A stretch of DNA of 53,578 nucleotides from Lachnospiraceae bacterium (GCA_015056915.1 SVFK01000014.1:1-53578); one strand, 5' to 3'; positions 34,974 to 44,742 are shown, counted from the stretch's first letter. Made by a program: numbers and translations. Notes: generated from the sequence alone by a model not told the origin.

Positions 34974-35011
34974 AAAGCGGGTGTTGCAAACTATTTTGCA
35001 ACACCCGCTTT
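34974..35011. terminator. Bidirectional terminator between prfB and the DUF975 gene
   Basis: 17-bp perfect stem, AAAGCGGGTGTTGCAAA with TTTGCAACACCCGCTTT, 4-nt loop. It overlaps the last codons of the minus-strand gene. Confidence 0.85.
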
Positions 35012-35764
35012 GGATTTCATAATATCTAAAAAGAAAATAGCCATGGTCAATGACCGATAGGGAACCACCCAAAGTAAACCGACTCCCAAAGTCAACATGC
35101 TCAGCAATTCCAATGGGAGAAAGCTCCATTCCAGATAAAACCGCTTTCCTTTTTGTCCCTTCATAAGCCGGATACTTAAGGAAAGAAGCTGTTTTACACT
35201 GTATTGCGGAAAATCCAGTAGCAAAAAATATACCTGTGACAGAGCCAGAGAGATTGGAATGTTAATAATGTAGCAGGTGATATAAGCAATCATCATATAA
35301 AAAAACCAATCTGTGGAGCCCGTAGAATCCGCCATGTACAAATAATAACATATATGGAAGGGCAACAAAAGGATGGTGTTGATAAGAACCATTATTGCGG
35401 ATAAGGACAATGATTTTTTGAACATATATCGATATCCATACAGTAAATCAAACACTGAGGCAGTCCTGCCACAGGCGATATTCAAGAAAAAGAGTGCAAG
35501 TCCGGTGTTCAAGATGCCCAGAAAAACGGACAAAACAGTGGATAACAGGAAGGAGATAATGTAATAGCCCGGTCCCGGTACATAGCTTTCGTTAAGCAGG
35601 GTCAGTAGGGCTGCTATAAAATCAACAGGTAAAAAAACAATTTCTTGACTCGCAAAGGTAATCAGATAAAATAAGCTAATCAGTAGAACTGCAACGCCGT
35701 ACCTTCCTTCTAATTTCAGGCGTGCTGTATTTTTCAAGTTGGCAGATAATTCATGCAATGTCAT
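34991..35764 (-). CDS. DUF975-family membrane protein
   Basis: 257 residues with about six membrane helices (VAVLLISLFYLITFA; YIISFLLSTVLSVFLGIL; AIMVLINTILLLPFHICYYLY; MMIAYITCYIINIPISLAL; LLSMLTLGVGLLWVVPY). The N-terminal LKLEGRYGVAV and the VPYRSLTMAIFF end match the DUF975 family, integral membrane proteins of unknown function in Firmicutes. The stop overlaps the shared terminator. Confidence 0.8.
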   Translation of the reverse strand: MTLHELSANLKNTARLKLEGRYGVAVLLISLFYLITFASQEIVFLPVDFIAALLTLLNESYVPGPGYYIISFLLSTVLSVFLGILNTGLALFFLNIACGRTASVFDLLYGYRYMFKKSLSLSAIMVLINTILLLPFHICYYLYMADSTGSTDWFFYMMIAYITCYIINIPISLALSQVYFLLLDFPQYSVKQLLSLSIRLMKGQKGKRFYLEWSFLPLELLSMLTLGVGLLWVVPYRSLTMAIFFLDIMKSKAGVAK

Positions 35765-35824
35765 TTCAGTCTCCGGTAATTATTGTTAATAAAAGACAAT
35801 CTCTGTCTGGCAGTGATAGAAGTA

Positions 35825-36262
35825 TCAGACTGCATAATCAGCATTCATGCCTTTGTATTTGATCTGATCAGCAGATTTCAGATCCTGCTGATAGGGATTT
35901 GCTTCATTGTAATACTTAATCTGTGTACGGGTGGTTCCGCCTGATACATAGCTACGTCCACATTCGGGACATATGGAGGTGTGAATGGATACGGTGGCGG
36001 ACAACACCTTGCCATTACCGGTGGCAGCCTTTGAATAAGCATTGGTTACATGCTCCTGCTCATGGGAGCGCACTGCAGAGGCGGCTCTTTCCGGGGAAAT
36101 ATGGGCAGGACTCTTAAAGGAAACCATTTCGTCAGAACCGTCCTGGTATTTCCTGTTTTTGCAGGTTTGACATTCTGTCTCAAGACCGTTCTTATCAGTT
36201 TTATCGTTGATTCCATATAAATAACTCGTGTTATTAATAGGGGATATGCCAGACATATTCAT
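35825..36262 (-). CDS. Putative SprA-related metalloprotease
   Basis: 145 residues. VRSHEQEHVTNA holds an HExxH zinc motif (HEQEH), preceded by VSFKSPAHISPERAASA, the typical context of the SprA-related putative metalloprotease family. ICPECGRSYVSGG and ETECQTCKN give two Cys pairs that may bind a second metal. No signal peptide. Proteolysis is unproven for this family. It lies 15 bp downstream of the DUF4190-like gene on the same strand. Confidence 0.8.
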   Translation of the reverse strand: MNMSGISPINNTSYLYGINDKTDKNGLETECQTCKNRKYQDGSDEMVSFKSPAHISPERAASAVRSHEQEHVTNAYSKAATGNGKVLSATVSIHTSICPECGRSYVSGGTTRTQIKYYNEANPYQQDLKSADQIKYKGMNADYAV

Positions 36263-36277
36263 CCTCCTTTCCTGAGC

Positions 36278-36700
36278 TTAAAAGGTGATATCAGTGTATT
36301 CCTCCAGCTCAATTCCGTATATTTCTTCATAGGTTTCTTTGTATTGTTCAAAAACTTCTTCTGTGTATTTCCAAAATTGAGGGTCTGTAATGGTAATATA
36401 TATTGTGAATACAAACATTACAATTCCCAAAACTAATCCAATAAGAGAAAGAATCAGACCCGTAAAACCGGATGTATGCAATTTCTCTCCAAGACGTCTG
36501 CTAAGTATGGCAAACAGGATGCCTAAAGCTCCTATGGGAATGGAGAGATATCCCAAGCAACAGGCTGTAACAGAAAACATTCCCAATATTATGGATACGA
36601 TACCGCATATTTTGGAGGCGGTGGGAAGAGCGCGTTGCTTCTCCGCATATCCTTGAAAATCGGAATTCCGGTTATCGGAATTGTCTTGATAGTAGTTCAT
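36278..36700 (-). CDS. DUF4190-like two-TM membrane protein
   Basis: 140 residues. After a polar N terminus, two or three hydrophobic segments (ICGIVSIILGMFSVTACCLGYLSIPIGALGILFAIL and GLILSLIGLVLGIVMFVFTIYI) with the G-rich spacing of DUF4190 proteins. The last 30 residues are acidic and external or cytosolic. Function unknown. Starts from its own leader and precedes the metalloprotease-like gene. Confidence 0.75.
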   Translation of the reverse strand: MNYYQDNSDNRNSDFQGYAEKQRALPTASKICGIVSIILGMFSVTACCLGYLSIPIGALGILFAILSRRLGEKLHTSGFTGLILSLIGLVLGIVMFVFTIYITITDPQFWKYTEEVFEQYKETYEEIYGIELEEYTDITF

Positions 36701-36895
36701 TGTGTCAAAGCTCCTTACTGTGCTTCCCGAGAGTAAAAGGCTTACTCCCTAATTTAACTTTACCATTTTTAGCCTTAATAAGCAAATGGATTGCATAAAA
36801 AAAGCCTAAAAAGATTATAAACTTGAAAAGAAGGTGACTTTTCCAGTATAATATAGCTTATCGAGAGAAAATGCGAGAAAGGCATGGTTATATTT

Positions 36896-39280
36896 ATGGA
36901 TATTATACTGACATTGAAGGAAGAATTGCAGGTTGAGAAATGGCAGGTGGAAGCTGCTGTTAAGTTGATTGATGAGGGAAATACGATTCCTTTCATTTCA
37001 CGATACCGCAAGGAGGCGACCGGTTCTCTGAATGATGAGCAGCTGAGGGACTTGTTTGAACGACTCACTTATCTGCGTAATTTGGAGGAGAAGAAGGAGC
37101 AGGTATTAAAAAGTATTGAGGAGCAGGGCAAGCTGACAGAAGAATTAAAGGAAAAGATTCTGGCGGCACAGACACTGGTGGTAGTTGAGGACTTGTATCG
37201 TCCCTATCGTCCCAAGAGAAAAACCCGCGCCAGTATTGCAAAAGAAAAAGGACTGGAGGGACTTGCGGAATACATAATGGCACAAAACGCAGCTTATCCG
37301 GTGGAAGAGGAAGCGGCAAAGTATGTGACAGGTGATGAGGTGGAGGAAGCCTTGCAGGTAAAGACTGTTGCGGAAGCCTTGCAGGGAGCCATGGACATTA
37401 TTGCTGAGAGCATTTCTGATGAGGCGGATTATCGTCTCTACATTCGTAACATTACCATGGAAGAGGGCGTGATTACTGCCTCCGCCAAGGATGAGAAGGC
37501 AGAAAGCGTTTACGAAATGTATTATAACTTTGAAGAACCGGTTAAGAAAATAGCCGGACACAGAATACTGGCTCTGAATCGTGGTGAGACAGAAAAAGTG
37601 TTGACTGTGAAAGTCAATGCACCCGTGGAGCGTATTGTACGTTTCCTTGAAACCAAGAATTTAATCTCTGACAATGAATACACAACACCTGTTATTAAAA
37701 ACGCTATAGCCGATAGCTATGAGCGTTTGATAGCGCCTGCTATCGAAAGAGAGATTCGTAATGCCCTGACGGAAAAGGCAGAGGACGGAGCTATTAATGT
37801 ATTTGGCAAAAATCTGGAACAGCTTCTGTTACAGCCACCTATTATCGGCAAAGTAGTATTGGGCTGGGACCCGGCGTTCCGTACAGGCTGTAAGCTTGCA
37901 GTAGTGGACCCCACCGGTAAGGTACTGGACACCAAGGTGATTTACCCTACAGCACCACAAAATAAAGTGGCAGAAGCAAAGCTGGAATTAAAGAAAATTA
38001 TTAAAAAGTATAATGTAGATTTAATTTCCGTTGGAAACGGTACGGCATCCAGAGAATCTGAGCAGGTCATTGTAGAATTGTTAAGGGAATTGGACAGACC
38101 CGTGCAGTATGTGATTGTAAATGAGGCAGGTGCATCCGTGTACTCTGCAAGCAAGCTGGCGACAGAAGAGTTTCCTAATTTTGACGTTGGACAGAGGAGT
38201 GCGGCATCCATTGCCCGCAGATTGCAGGATCCGTTGGCGGAACTCGTTAAGATTGATCCGAAATCCATCGGTGTAGGACAGTATCAGCATGATATGAATC
38301 AGAAGAAGCTCAGTGAGGCTTTGAACGGTGTGGTAGAGGACAGTGTAAATAAGGTGGGAGTAGATTTAAATACGGCATCAGCCTCTCTGCTTGAATATAT
38401 TTCCGGCATTAACAAAACCATTGCCAAAAACATCGTTGACTATCGCGAGAGTAACGGAAGGTTTACCAGTCGCAAGCAGCTGTTGAAAGTGCCGAAGCTT
38501 GGTCCCAAAGCATATGAGCAGTGTGCGGGCTTTATGCGTATTTTGGATGGCACCAATCCATTGGATGCTACCAGTGTACACCCGGAATCCTATGAGGCAG
38601 CTGAAAAGCTGTTGGATAAGCTGGGACTTACCATGGAGGATGTGAAGGAGGCGCAGCGTAAGGCGGCAGCTCGGAAAGCTTCCGGCAAAACAGGTGCGGC
38701 AAATGGTAACAGTCGTGTAAGAGACTCAAAGCGTGCCAATGATGCCAGACCGGTGCAGGTGCGCAATACGAATACAGCCATGGGTAAGGCGCTGGCAGCT
38801 GCAATGAGCGGTGTGACAGTGCAGGAGCCTGCAAGTGATACCAAGGTGGTCAGTGCTGTGAAGGAGACAGGAAGTGTATCGGGACTGGAAATGCGTATTA
38901 AGGATAAAAAAGCTCTGGCAGCTGAGCTGGGAATCGGTGAGATAACACTGACAGACATATTAAAGGAGCTGGAAAAGCCGGCACGCGACCCCAGAGATGA
39001 TATGCCGAAGCCTATTTTGCGCAGTGATGTTCTGGATATGAAGGATTTGAAGCCCGGTATGATTCTGAAAGGAACAGTCCGCAATGTTATTGACTTTGGT
39101 GTGTTTGTGGATATCGGTGTTCATCAGGACGGTCTCGTTCATATATCACAGATTACAGAGCGCTTTATCAAGCATCCGCTTGAGGCAGTCAGTGTGGGAG
39201 ATGTGGTAGATGTGCAGGTAATCAGTGTGGATGTGCCCAAGAAGCGTATTGCCTTAACCATGAAAATCAAAAAGGATTAA
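36896..39280 (+). CDS. tex: Tex-family S1 RNA-binding transcription accessory protein
   Basis: About 794 residues. I prefer ATG 36896 (MDIILTLKEEL, the usual family start); an ATG at 36884 has the AAAGG almost touching it. Order: N-terminal helical HTH region (FISRYRKEATGSLNDEQLR), YqgF-like RNase-H fold (GWDPAFRTGCKLAVVD), helix-hairpin-helix units (GVDLNTASASLLEYISGI), then a basic linker (~590-640) and C-terminal S1 domain (GTVRNVIDFGVFVDIGVHQDGLVH). It binds RNA polymerase-associated RNA and assists transcription. Intact. Confidence 0.95.
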   Translation: MDIILTLKEELQVEKWQVEAAVKLIDEGNTIPFISRYRKEATGSLNDEQLRDLFERLTYLRNLEEKKEQVLKSIEEQGKLTEELKEKILAAQTLVVVEDLYRPYRPKRKTRASIAKEKGLEGLAEYIMAQNAAYPVEEEAAKYVTGDEVEEALQVKTVAEALQGAMDIIAESISDEADYRLYIRNITMEEGVITASAKDEKAESVYEMYYNFEEPVKKIAGHRILALNRGETEKVLTVKVNAPVERIVRFLETKNLISDNEYTTPVIKNAIADSYERLIAPAIEREIRNALTEKAEDGAINVFGKNLEQLLLQPPIIGKVVLGWDPAFRTGCKLAVVDPTGKVLDTKVIYPTAPQNKVAEAKLELKKIIKKYNVDLISVGNGTASRESEQVIVELLRELDRPVQYVIVNEAGASVYSASKLATEEFPNFDVGQRSAASIARRLQDPLAELVKIDPKSIGVGQYQHDMNQKKLSEALNGVVEDSVNKVGVDLNTASASLLEYISGINKTIAKNIVDYRESNGRFTSRKQLLKVPKLGPKAYEQCAGFMRILDGTNPLDATSVHPESYEAAEKLLDKLGLTMEDVKEAQRKAAARKASGKTGAANGNSRVRDSKRANDARPVQVRNTNTAMGKALAAAMSGVTVQEPASDTKVVSAVKETGSVSGLEMRIKDKKALAAELGIGEITLTDILKELEKPARDPRDDMPKPILRSDVLDMKDLKPGMILKGTVRNVIDFGVFVDIGVHQDGLVHISQITERFIKHPLEAVSVGDVVDVQVISVDVPKKRIALTMKIKKD

Positions 39281-39373
39281 GAAATAAAAAGATATTGACA
39301 TTTCTTTAACACAGTGATATGCTTCATACCATGATATATCATAAATCATCTGTTACAGGTGTAAATAAGGTAA

Positions 39374-39552
39374 AAGTTCTTCGGGGTTGGGTGTAATTCC
39401 CTACTGGCGGTGATGAGGTGTACTTATCCTACAAGTCCGCGACCCATGACATCTGGCAAAGCGGTATTAAGTTTGTGATTTCCGTTTCCTTTGTGTCATG
39501 GCTGATTCGGTAAGAATCCGAAACCAACAGTACAGTCTGGATGAAAGAAGAA
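39374..39552 (+). ncRNA. FMN riboswitch (RFN element)
   Basis: The conserved parts are clear: GTTCTTCGGGG near 39376, TAATTCCCTACTGGCGGTGAT, AAGTCCGCGACCC, a variable stem to about 39508, TGATTCGGTAAGAATCCGAAACC, ACAGTCTGGATG and GAAAGAAGAAA. It binds FMN in the nascent transcript and represses the downstream riboflavin transporter by forming the terminator at 39570. The 420-bp gap after tex is fully explained by this leader. Confidence 0.97.
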
Positions 39553-39569
39553 AACATAGGTCAAACTAT

Positions 39570-39598
39570 GCCCCGAGTCTGTCTGCTCGGGGCTTTTT
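39570..39598 (+). terminator. Riboswitch expression-platform terminator
   Basis: GCCCCGAG (39570-39577) pairs with CTCGGGGC (39586-39593), followed by TTTTT. Confidence 0.88.
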
Positions 39599-39700
39599 GT
39601 ATTATCGTTGCTCTATAAGAAGACTTTTTCCTTTCCAAATTTCACAGAGAATTACATAAAAGTAATCCCTCATCATTTTAAATTTGAAAGGAGTAAATTT

Positions 39701-40438
39701 ATGAACGGTTTATTTGAAAGTGTAGCTGAAAATCTGGTGTTTGTATTGCAATTTCTGGGGGTTATTGTAGCCTTGTTTGTGGTAGCAGTACTGTTGGAAA
39801 AAGGGGCTCAGAAGGCAAGAGGTATCAAAGAACCTCTCTTTAATACAAGGAAACTGGCGATGATAGGTATGTTTTCAGCTGTTGCCATGATACTGCATCT
39901 CTTTGACTTTCCGCTGTTTTTTGCGCCGGGCTTCTACAAATTGGATTTTAGTGAGCTTCCGATATTGGTAGGTACATTTGCCTTTGGACCTGCTGCAGGC
40001 GTGATGATGGAATTTATCAAGATTGTACTGAAGCTTTTTGTGAAAGGCACCAGCACCGCTTTTGTTGGTGATTTGGCTAATTTCGTGGTGGGCTGTAGCT
40101 TTATTCTGCCTGCATCCGCAGTGTATGCATTTCGTAAGAGCAAAAAAAGCGCAATTATTGCTTGTGTGACGGGTACATTGGTGCTGACGGTATTCGGTAC
40201 TGCCTTTAATGCCATCTATCTTCTCCCTGCATTTTCCAAGCTATACGGAATGCCGCTGGAAGACATTCTGGCAATGGGAGCGGCAGTAAACCCCTTGGTA
40301 AACGACAGCAGTATTCTTAGCTTTGTGGCTGCATGTGTAGCTCCCCTGAATCTGATTAAGGGGGTAAGTGTGTCTGTGGTGACACTTTTGATATACAAGC
40401 CCTTAAGCCCTATTATCAAAAGCAGCAATAAAATGTAA
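39701..40438 (+). CDS. ribU: Riboflavin ECF transporter S component
   Basis: 245 residues from ATG 39701 with AAAGGAG 8 nt upstream; earlier in-frame codons are leader sequence. It has about six membrane helices. FSAVAMILHLFDFPLFFAPGFYKLDFSELPILVGTFAFGP is the RibU-type substrate-binding start, and GDLANFVVGCSFILPASAVYAFRKSKK follows. Being under an FMN riboswitch makes riboflavin the likely substrate. The ECF energising module is not in the window. Confidence 0.95.
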   Translation: MNGLFESVAENLVFVLQFLGVIVALFVVAVLLEKGAQKARGIKEPLFNTRKLAMIGMFSAVAMILHLFDFPLFFAPGFYKLDFSELPILVGTFAFGPAAGVMMEFIKIVLKLFVKGTSTAFVGDLANFVVGCSFILPASAVYAFRKSKKSAIIACVTGTLVLTVFGTAFNAIYLLPAFSKLYGMPLEDILAMGAAVNPLVNDSSILSFVAACVAPLNLIKGVSVSVVTLLIYKPLSPIIKSSNKM

Positions 40439-40534
40439 CTGCAAATAAGTATGCGTTGAAGCCGTATGCGAGTACTCTCGTAGGGGGAAATATCACTTGC
40501 ATTTTTAGATAAAGTATATTAAGATATATTCTAC

Positions 40535-40561
40535 AAAGCACCTACCCTGTAGGTGCTTTTT
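40535..40561 (+). terminator. Terminator after ribU
   Basis: AAGCACCTAC and GTAGGTGCTT pair around a short loop, followed by a T run. Confidence 0.8.
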
Positions 40562-40597
40562 CAGAGTGTCATAAATATATTGGAAAGGAAACTTTTT

Positions 40598-41074
40598 ATG
40601 GTAGAGTTGGATATCAAAATCGGGGCGAGAGAATTGTATGATTACATGCTGATGCATTCCTATAACAGCCCGGCAGGACTGTTGGGAAGCGGAGTGGGAG
40701 CAATTATGATTATTGTGGCACTGTCTAAAAATCAATGGCTCTTTTTGATTGCAGGCATTGTGTTACTGTTGTATCTTCCGTGGACACTTTTTATCAGAAG
40801 CCGCAAACAGGCTTTGGACAATCCTGTGTTTCAGCAGCCGTTGCACTATGTGCTGGATGAGGAAGGGATTACGATTTCTCAAGGTGAGACAAGCACTCAT
40901 CAGGCATGGGAGAATATGGTGAAGGCGGTGTCTACCGGTAAAAGTATTATTGTATATACCACACGAGTCAATGCGACGATTTTTCCGAAGAATCAGCTGG
41001 GGGATAAAAAGGAAGCTGTAATTGAGATTATATCGACACATATGTCACCCAAGAAAGTGAAAATCAGAAACTAG
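40598..41074 (+). CDS. YcxB-like membrane protein
   Basis: 158 residues from ATG 40598 (GGAAAGGAA upstream). Two membrane helices at ~30-70 (GSGVGAIMIIVALSKNQWLFLIAGIVLLLYLPWTLFI), then a C-terminal beta-rich domain (LDEEGITISQGETSTHQAWENMVKAV...IFPKNQL) like the YcxB/PH-like family. Function unknown. It stands between ribU and tsaE with its own terminator upstream. Confidence 0.75.
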   Translation: MVELDIKIGARELYDYMLMHSYNSPAGLLGSGVGAIMIIVALSKNQWLFLIAGIVLLLYLPWTLFIRSRKQALDNPVFQQPLHYVLDEEGITISQGETSTHQAWENMVKAVSTGKSIIVYTTRVNATIFPKNQLGDKKEAVIEIISTHMSPKKVKIRN

Positions 41075-41135
41075 TTAGTGTCAGATTTCTTATGGCTAGA
41101 AAATGTGAAAAATTAGAAATATAGGAAGCAAAAAT

Positions 41136-41609
41136 ATGAGTATAGAAGCTGAAAAAAGTATTGTTAATAATCAAAATCGTATTACAATCATAGAGACTAA
41201 TTCCCCGGAGGAAACCTTTGCGCTGGGAGAGCGCATCGGTCAGGAGAGTAAGCCCGGACAAGTGTACACTTTAATAGGTGACTTAGGTGTCGGAAAGACT
41301 GTCATAACGCAGGGCGTAGCCAAGGGTTTGGGAGTGACTGAGACAGTCAACAGTCCAACCTTCACAATTGTCCAGATATATGAGGAAGGCAGGATGCCAT
41401 TTTACCATTTTGATGTTTATCGGATCGGTGATGTGGAGGAAATGGAAGAAATCGGCTACGAGGATTGCTTTTACGGAGAGGGCTTGTGTCTGATTGAATG
41501 GGCCAACCTGATTGAGGAGATTCTGCCGGAGCATTATTATAGGATTACGATAGAAAAGGACTTGGAATTGGGCTTTGATTACCGTAAAATAACAATAGAA
41601 GAAATATAA
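41136..41609 (+). CDS. tsaE: tRNA t6A biosynthesis ATPase TsaE
   Basis: 157 residues. Walker A GDLGVGKTVITQGVAKGLG, then VNSPTFTIVQ, FYHFDVYR and LCLIEWANLI mark TsaE (YjeE). It cycles the TsaB-TsaD complex in threonylcarbamoylation of A37 in tRNAs reading ANN codons. First gene of the usual tsaE-tsaB-rimI run. Confidence 0.95.
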   Translation: MSIEAEKSIVNNQNRITIIETNSPEETFALGERIGQESKPGQVYTLIGDLGVGKTVITQGVAKGLGVTETVNSPTFTIVQIYEEGRMPFYHFDVYRIGDVEEMEEIGYEDCFYGEGLCLIEWANLIEEILPEHYYRITIEKDLELGFDYRKITIEEI

Positions 41610-41655
41610 GTATTCGCATGAGATAAGTGCGGCAATGGAAAGGCATGGTTTTGAT

Positions 41656-42384
41656 ATGAAGATACTTGGCTTGGACAGCTCCGGTCTGGTGGCAAGTGCC
41701 GCAGTGGTAGAGAATGGCATTTTGCTTGCGGAGTACACCACTAATTATAAGAAAACACATTCACAGACACTGCTCCCTATGTTGGATGAGATACGCAGCA
41801 TGATTGAAATGGATATGCAGAGTATTGATGCGGTGGCTATTGCGGCAGGTCCGGGTTCCTTTACGGGACTTAGGATCGGTGCGGCTACGGCAAAAGGACT
41901 GGGGCTTGCGTTGAATAAGCCACTGGTGGAGGTGCCTACACTGGAGGGATTGGCTTACAATCTCTGCGGAGCTACACAGTTGGTGTGTCCTCTGATGGAT
42001 GCCAGAAGAAATCAAGTATATACCGGAATATATGAATTTAAAAAGGAAATGACAGATTACCGGATGTCTGTTGTGGAAAACCAATGTGCCGTAGATATTA
42101 CAGAGATTCTGGACAAGTTAAACGGTCTGGGACGAGAGGTAGTATTTTTAGGAGATGGTGTGCCTGTATACCGTGACAGGATAGAAGCATTGTTAAAAGT
42201 ACCTTATACTTATGCACCGGCGAATAATAATCGCCAGAGAGCAGCCAGTGTAGCGGCACTGGGAGAGGTCTATTATGCAGAAGGCAGAACGGTATCGGCT
42301 GCCGAGCATCAGCCGGAATACCTTCGTAAGAGTCAGGCGGAACGGGAACAGGAAGAAAAGGAAAAGCATGCACAGATAGAGTAA
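41656..42384 (+). CDS. tsaB: tRNA t6A biosynthesis protein TsaB
   Basis: 242 residues from ATG 41656 (MKILGLDSSGL), the usual family start; an upstream ATG at 41635 has no ribosome site. ASKHA fold with HSQTLLPMLDEI, AIAAGPGSFTGLRIGAATAKGLG and VCPLMDARRNQVY. It scaffolds TsaD and TsaE. The C terminus is charged and possibly longer than in other TsaB (about 25 extra residues). Confidence 0.93.
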   Translation: MKILGLDSSGLVASAAVVENGILLAEYTTNYKKTHSQTLLPMLDEIRSMIEMDMQSIDAVAIAAGPGSFTGLRIGAATAKGLGLALNKPLVEVPTLEGLAYNLCGATQLVCPLMDARRNQVYTGIYEFKKEMTDYRMSVVENQCAVDITEILDKLNGLGREVVFLGDGVPVYRDRIEALLKVPYTYAPANNNRQRAASVAALGEVYYAEGRTVSAAEHQPEYLRKSQAEREQEEKEKHAQIE

Positions 42385-42409
42385 CAGCCGCAGGCAAAGG
42401 ATGGATGGT

Positions 42410-42847
42410 ATGAATATTACAATTCGAAAATTACGGGAAGAGGATGTGGAATTGTTGGCGCAGATTGAGGCGGAATCCTTTTCCATGCCTTGGTCAGCAA
42501 AGGATTTTCATGATTTGCTTTTTCGAGATTATTGCCTTTATGTGGTGGCTGAGGTGGATGGCGAGGTGGCAGGCTGTGCAGGTTTGACCAATATTTGTAA
42601 AGAAGGTAATATTGATAACGTGGTAGTGGCGGAGCGTTTTCGCAGGCACGGTGTGGCCAGGGAATTGCTTGCCCGGCTGATTGCCCTGGGTGAGGAGCAG
42701 GGAATAGAGGCTTTTACGCTGGAGGTGCGTGTCAGCAATACGGCAGCCATTGGTTTATATGAAAAGTTTGGTTTTGTATCCGAGGGTATACGTCCTAATT
42801 TTTATGAAAGACCCAATGAGGATGCCATGATTATGTGGCGTCGGTAA
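42410..42847 (+). CDS. rimI: Ribosomal protein bS18-alanine N-acetyltransferase
   Basis: 145 residues. GNAT fold with the acetyl-CoA-binding RRHGVARELLARL and the RimI ending SNTAAIGLYEKFGFVSEGIRPNFYE. ATG 42410 has AAAGGA 7 nt upstream; ATG 42401 is too close to it. Position after tsaB supports the RimI call over a general GNAT. Confidence 0.92.
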   Translation: MNITIRKLREEDVELLAQIEAESFSMPWSAKDFHDLLFRDYCLYVVAEVDGEVAGCAGLTNICKEGNIDNVVVAERFRRHGVARELLARLIALGEEQGIEAFTLEVRVSNTAAIGLYEKFGFVSEGIRPNFYERPNEDAMIMWRR

Positions 42848-42922
42848 CAATTACCACTTGGAGGCATTGCAATATCCATTATAATGAGAAGGTATAACCG
42901 ATGTAGTGGAATGGAGGATAAA

Positions 42923-43171
42923 ATGCGTAAATACGAGGAAGAACCGAACGGTAAATTGATTCAGGTTGTCTGCAATCAATGTAAAAAGGAATTGAAGGTA
43001 GAAAACGGATATCTGAAGGAAGGATGCTTTACCACAGATTTCGTATTTGGATATTTCAGTAAGAAGGATGGAACAAGGCATCAACTTGATCTGTGCGAGG
43101 AATGCTATGATAAAATGGTAGCGCAGTTTCAGATTCCGGTAGAAGAGAGCGATGCAAGAGAGCTGTTGTAA
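42923..43171 (+). CDS. Small Cys-rich protein, probable zinc-binding
   Basis: 82 residues from ATG 42923 (GGAGG 6 nt upstream). CNQCKKELK and CEECYDKM form a two-CxxC zinc-ribbon-like pair separated by ~40 residues. Family not recognised; similar short proteins without known function occur in Lachnospiraceae. Confidence 0.75.
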   Translation: MRKYEEEPNGKLIQVVCNQCKKELKVENGYLKEGCFTTDFVFGYFSKKDGTRHQLDLCEECYDKMVAQFQIPVEESDARELL

Positions 43172-43238
43172 AAGGAATTGGTGTCGGGATTAGAATGATT
43201 AAGGCAGGTAAGCCTGTCTGGAAAGTATGGACTAGAGT

Positions 43239-44150
43239 ATGTTAGATGTATGTTTGCTGGGAACGGGAGGAATGATGCCACTGCCATATCGGTGGCTGAC
43301 CTCTCTTATGATGAGATATAACGGTAAGAGTATTTTGATTGACTGTGGTGAGGGAACCCAGATTGCCATGAAGGAAAAGGGTTGGAGTCCCAAGCCTATC
43401 GATATTATTTGTTTTACTCATTATCATGCAGACCATATCAGCGGGCTTCCGGGAATGCTGCTTACCATGGGGAACGCAGAGCGTACCGAACCGTTACAGC
43501 TTATCGGTCCCAAGGGTCTTCATAAGGTGGTATCTGCTCTTCGAGTGATTGCACCTGAGCTGCCCTTTGAGATTCAATGTACGGAGATTACAGAGGGTTG
43601 TCAAAGCTTTTCCTTTGAAGGTTTTCGTATTGAGGCTTTTAAGGTAAACCATAATGTGTTATGCTATGGTTATAACATGGTGATAGACAGAGTCGGCAGA
43701 TTTGATAAGGACAGAGCTCTGGAGCAGCAGATTCCCATGCCTCTTTGGGGCAGACTCCAAAAAGGGGAGACAATTGAACAGGACGGCAGGATTTATACCC
43801 CGGACATGGTGCTGGGTGCGGACCGCAAGGGATTGAAGGTGACTTATTGCACAGATACCCGTCCTACGGAAAGCATTGTGCAGAATGCGGCGGGAGCGGA
43901 TTTGCTGATACTGGAGGGAATGTACGGCGAGCCGGACAAGCTTGCCAAGGCAAAGGAATACAAGCATATGACTATGTATGAGGCGGCAAGGATTGCGAGA
44001 GAAGTACAGGCTCCGCAGCTTTGGCTGACTCATTATAGTCCATCATTAACGCATCCTGAAGAATATATTGGTGAAGTACGAAAAATATTTGCCAATGCAG
44101 TGGCGGCCAAGGATGGCAGAACCATAGAATTGATTTTTGAAGAGGATTAG
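43239..44150 (+). CDS. rnz: Ribonuclease Z
   Basis: 303 residues. It removes the 3' trailer of tRNA precursors. Metallo-beta-lactamase motif THYHADHISGLPG, GEGTQIAMKE near the N terminus, YCTDTRPTESI and THYSPS at the C terminus mark RNase Z. Full length. Confidence 0.95.
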   Translation: MLDVCLLGTGGMMPLPYRWLTSLMMRYNGKSILIDCGEGTQIAMKEKGWSPKPIDIICFTHYHADHISGLPGMLLTMGNAERTEPLQLIGPKGLHKVVSALRVIAPELPFEIQCTEITEGCQSFSFEGFRIEAFKVNHNVLCYGYNMVIDRVGRFDKDRALEQQIPMPLWGRLQKGETIEQDGRIYTPDMVLGADRKGLKVTYCTDTRPTESIVQNAAGADLLILEGMYGEPDKLAKAKEYKHMTMYEAARIAREVQAPQLWLTHYSPSLTHPEEYIGEVRKIFANAVAAKDGRTIELIFEED

Positions 44151-44157
44151 GTACAGT

Positions 44158-44742
44158 ATGAAAAATAGGACAACTAAGCTTACGGTTATTGTCATATTTC
44201 TAATTGTAGTTGTGGTAGGATATTATGCGTATTTATCCAACAGAACGCGGGAACAAAAGCAGGAAGCCACCCTGACAGTGGTGCAGAATACGCTGGGCAA
44301 AAGTTTGGAAATAGATTATCCGCCCACACCCAAAGAAGTAATTAAATACTATAATGAAATCCTTCTTTGCTTCTATAATGAAGAGTGTACGGAAGAAGAA
44401 ATTGAACTATTAGGAAATCAGGCGAGGGCTTTGTATGATACAGAATTGCTTGCCAACAATGAATTGAATATCTATTTGGTGAATCTGAAAGCAGATATTC
44501 AGGACTATAAGAAAAATGAACGGCGTATCACGAGCACTTCCGTCGCATCAAGTGCCAGTGTGGATTTCTTTGAAAAGGATGGATATGAATTTGCCCGCAT
44601 CATGTGCGGATATAATGTTATGGAAGACGGTGTGAATTATCCCTCGGGTCAGGTATATCTGCTCAGACGGGATGAAGAAAAACAGTGGAAAATCTACGGC
44701 TGGGAGCCGGTGGAGGAGTTTAACAAGAAAATGCAGGAATAA
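44158..44742 (+). CDS. Membrane-anchored hypothetical protein
   Basis: 194 residues with one N-terminal membrane helix (LTVIVIFLIVVVVGYYAYL, ~9-27) and an extracytoplasmic domain with acidic and aromatic residues (KEVIKYYNEILLCFYNEECTEEEIELL; SSASVDFFEKDGYEFARIM). DUF-type; not recognised. It overlaps the end of rnz within 10 bp and precedes tsaD, so probably same transcript. Confidence 0.75.
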   Translation: MKNRTTKLTVIVIFLIVVVVGYYAYLSNRTREQKQEATLTVVQNTLGKSLEIDYPPTPKEVIKYYNEILLCFYNEECTEEEIELLGNQARALYDTELLANNELNIYLVNLKADIQDYKKNERRITSTSVASSASVDFFEKDGYEFARIMCGYNVMEDGVNYPSGQVYLLRRDEEKQWKIYGWEPVEEFNKKMQE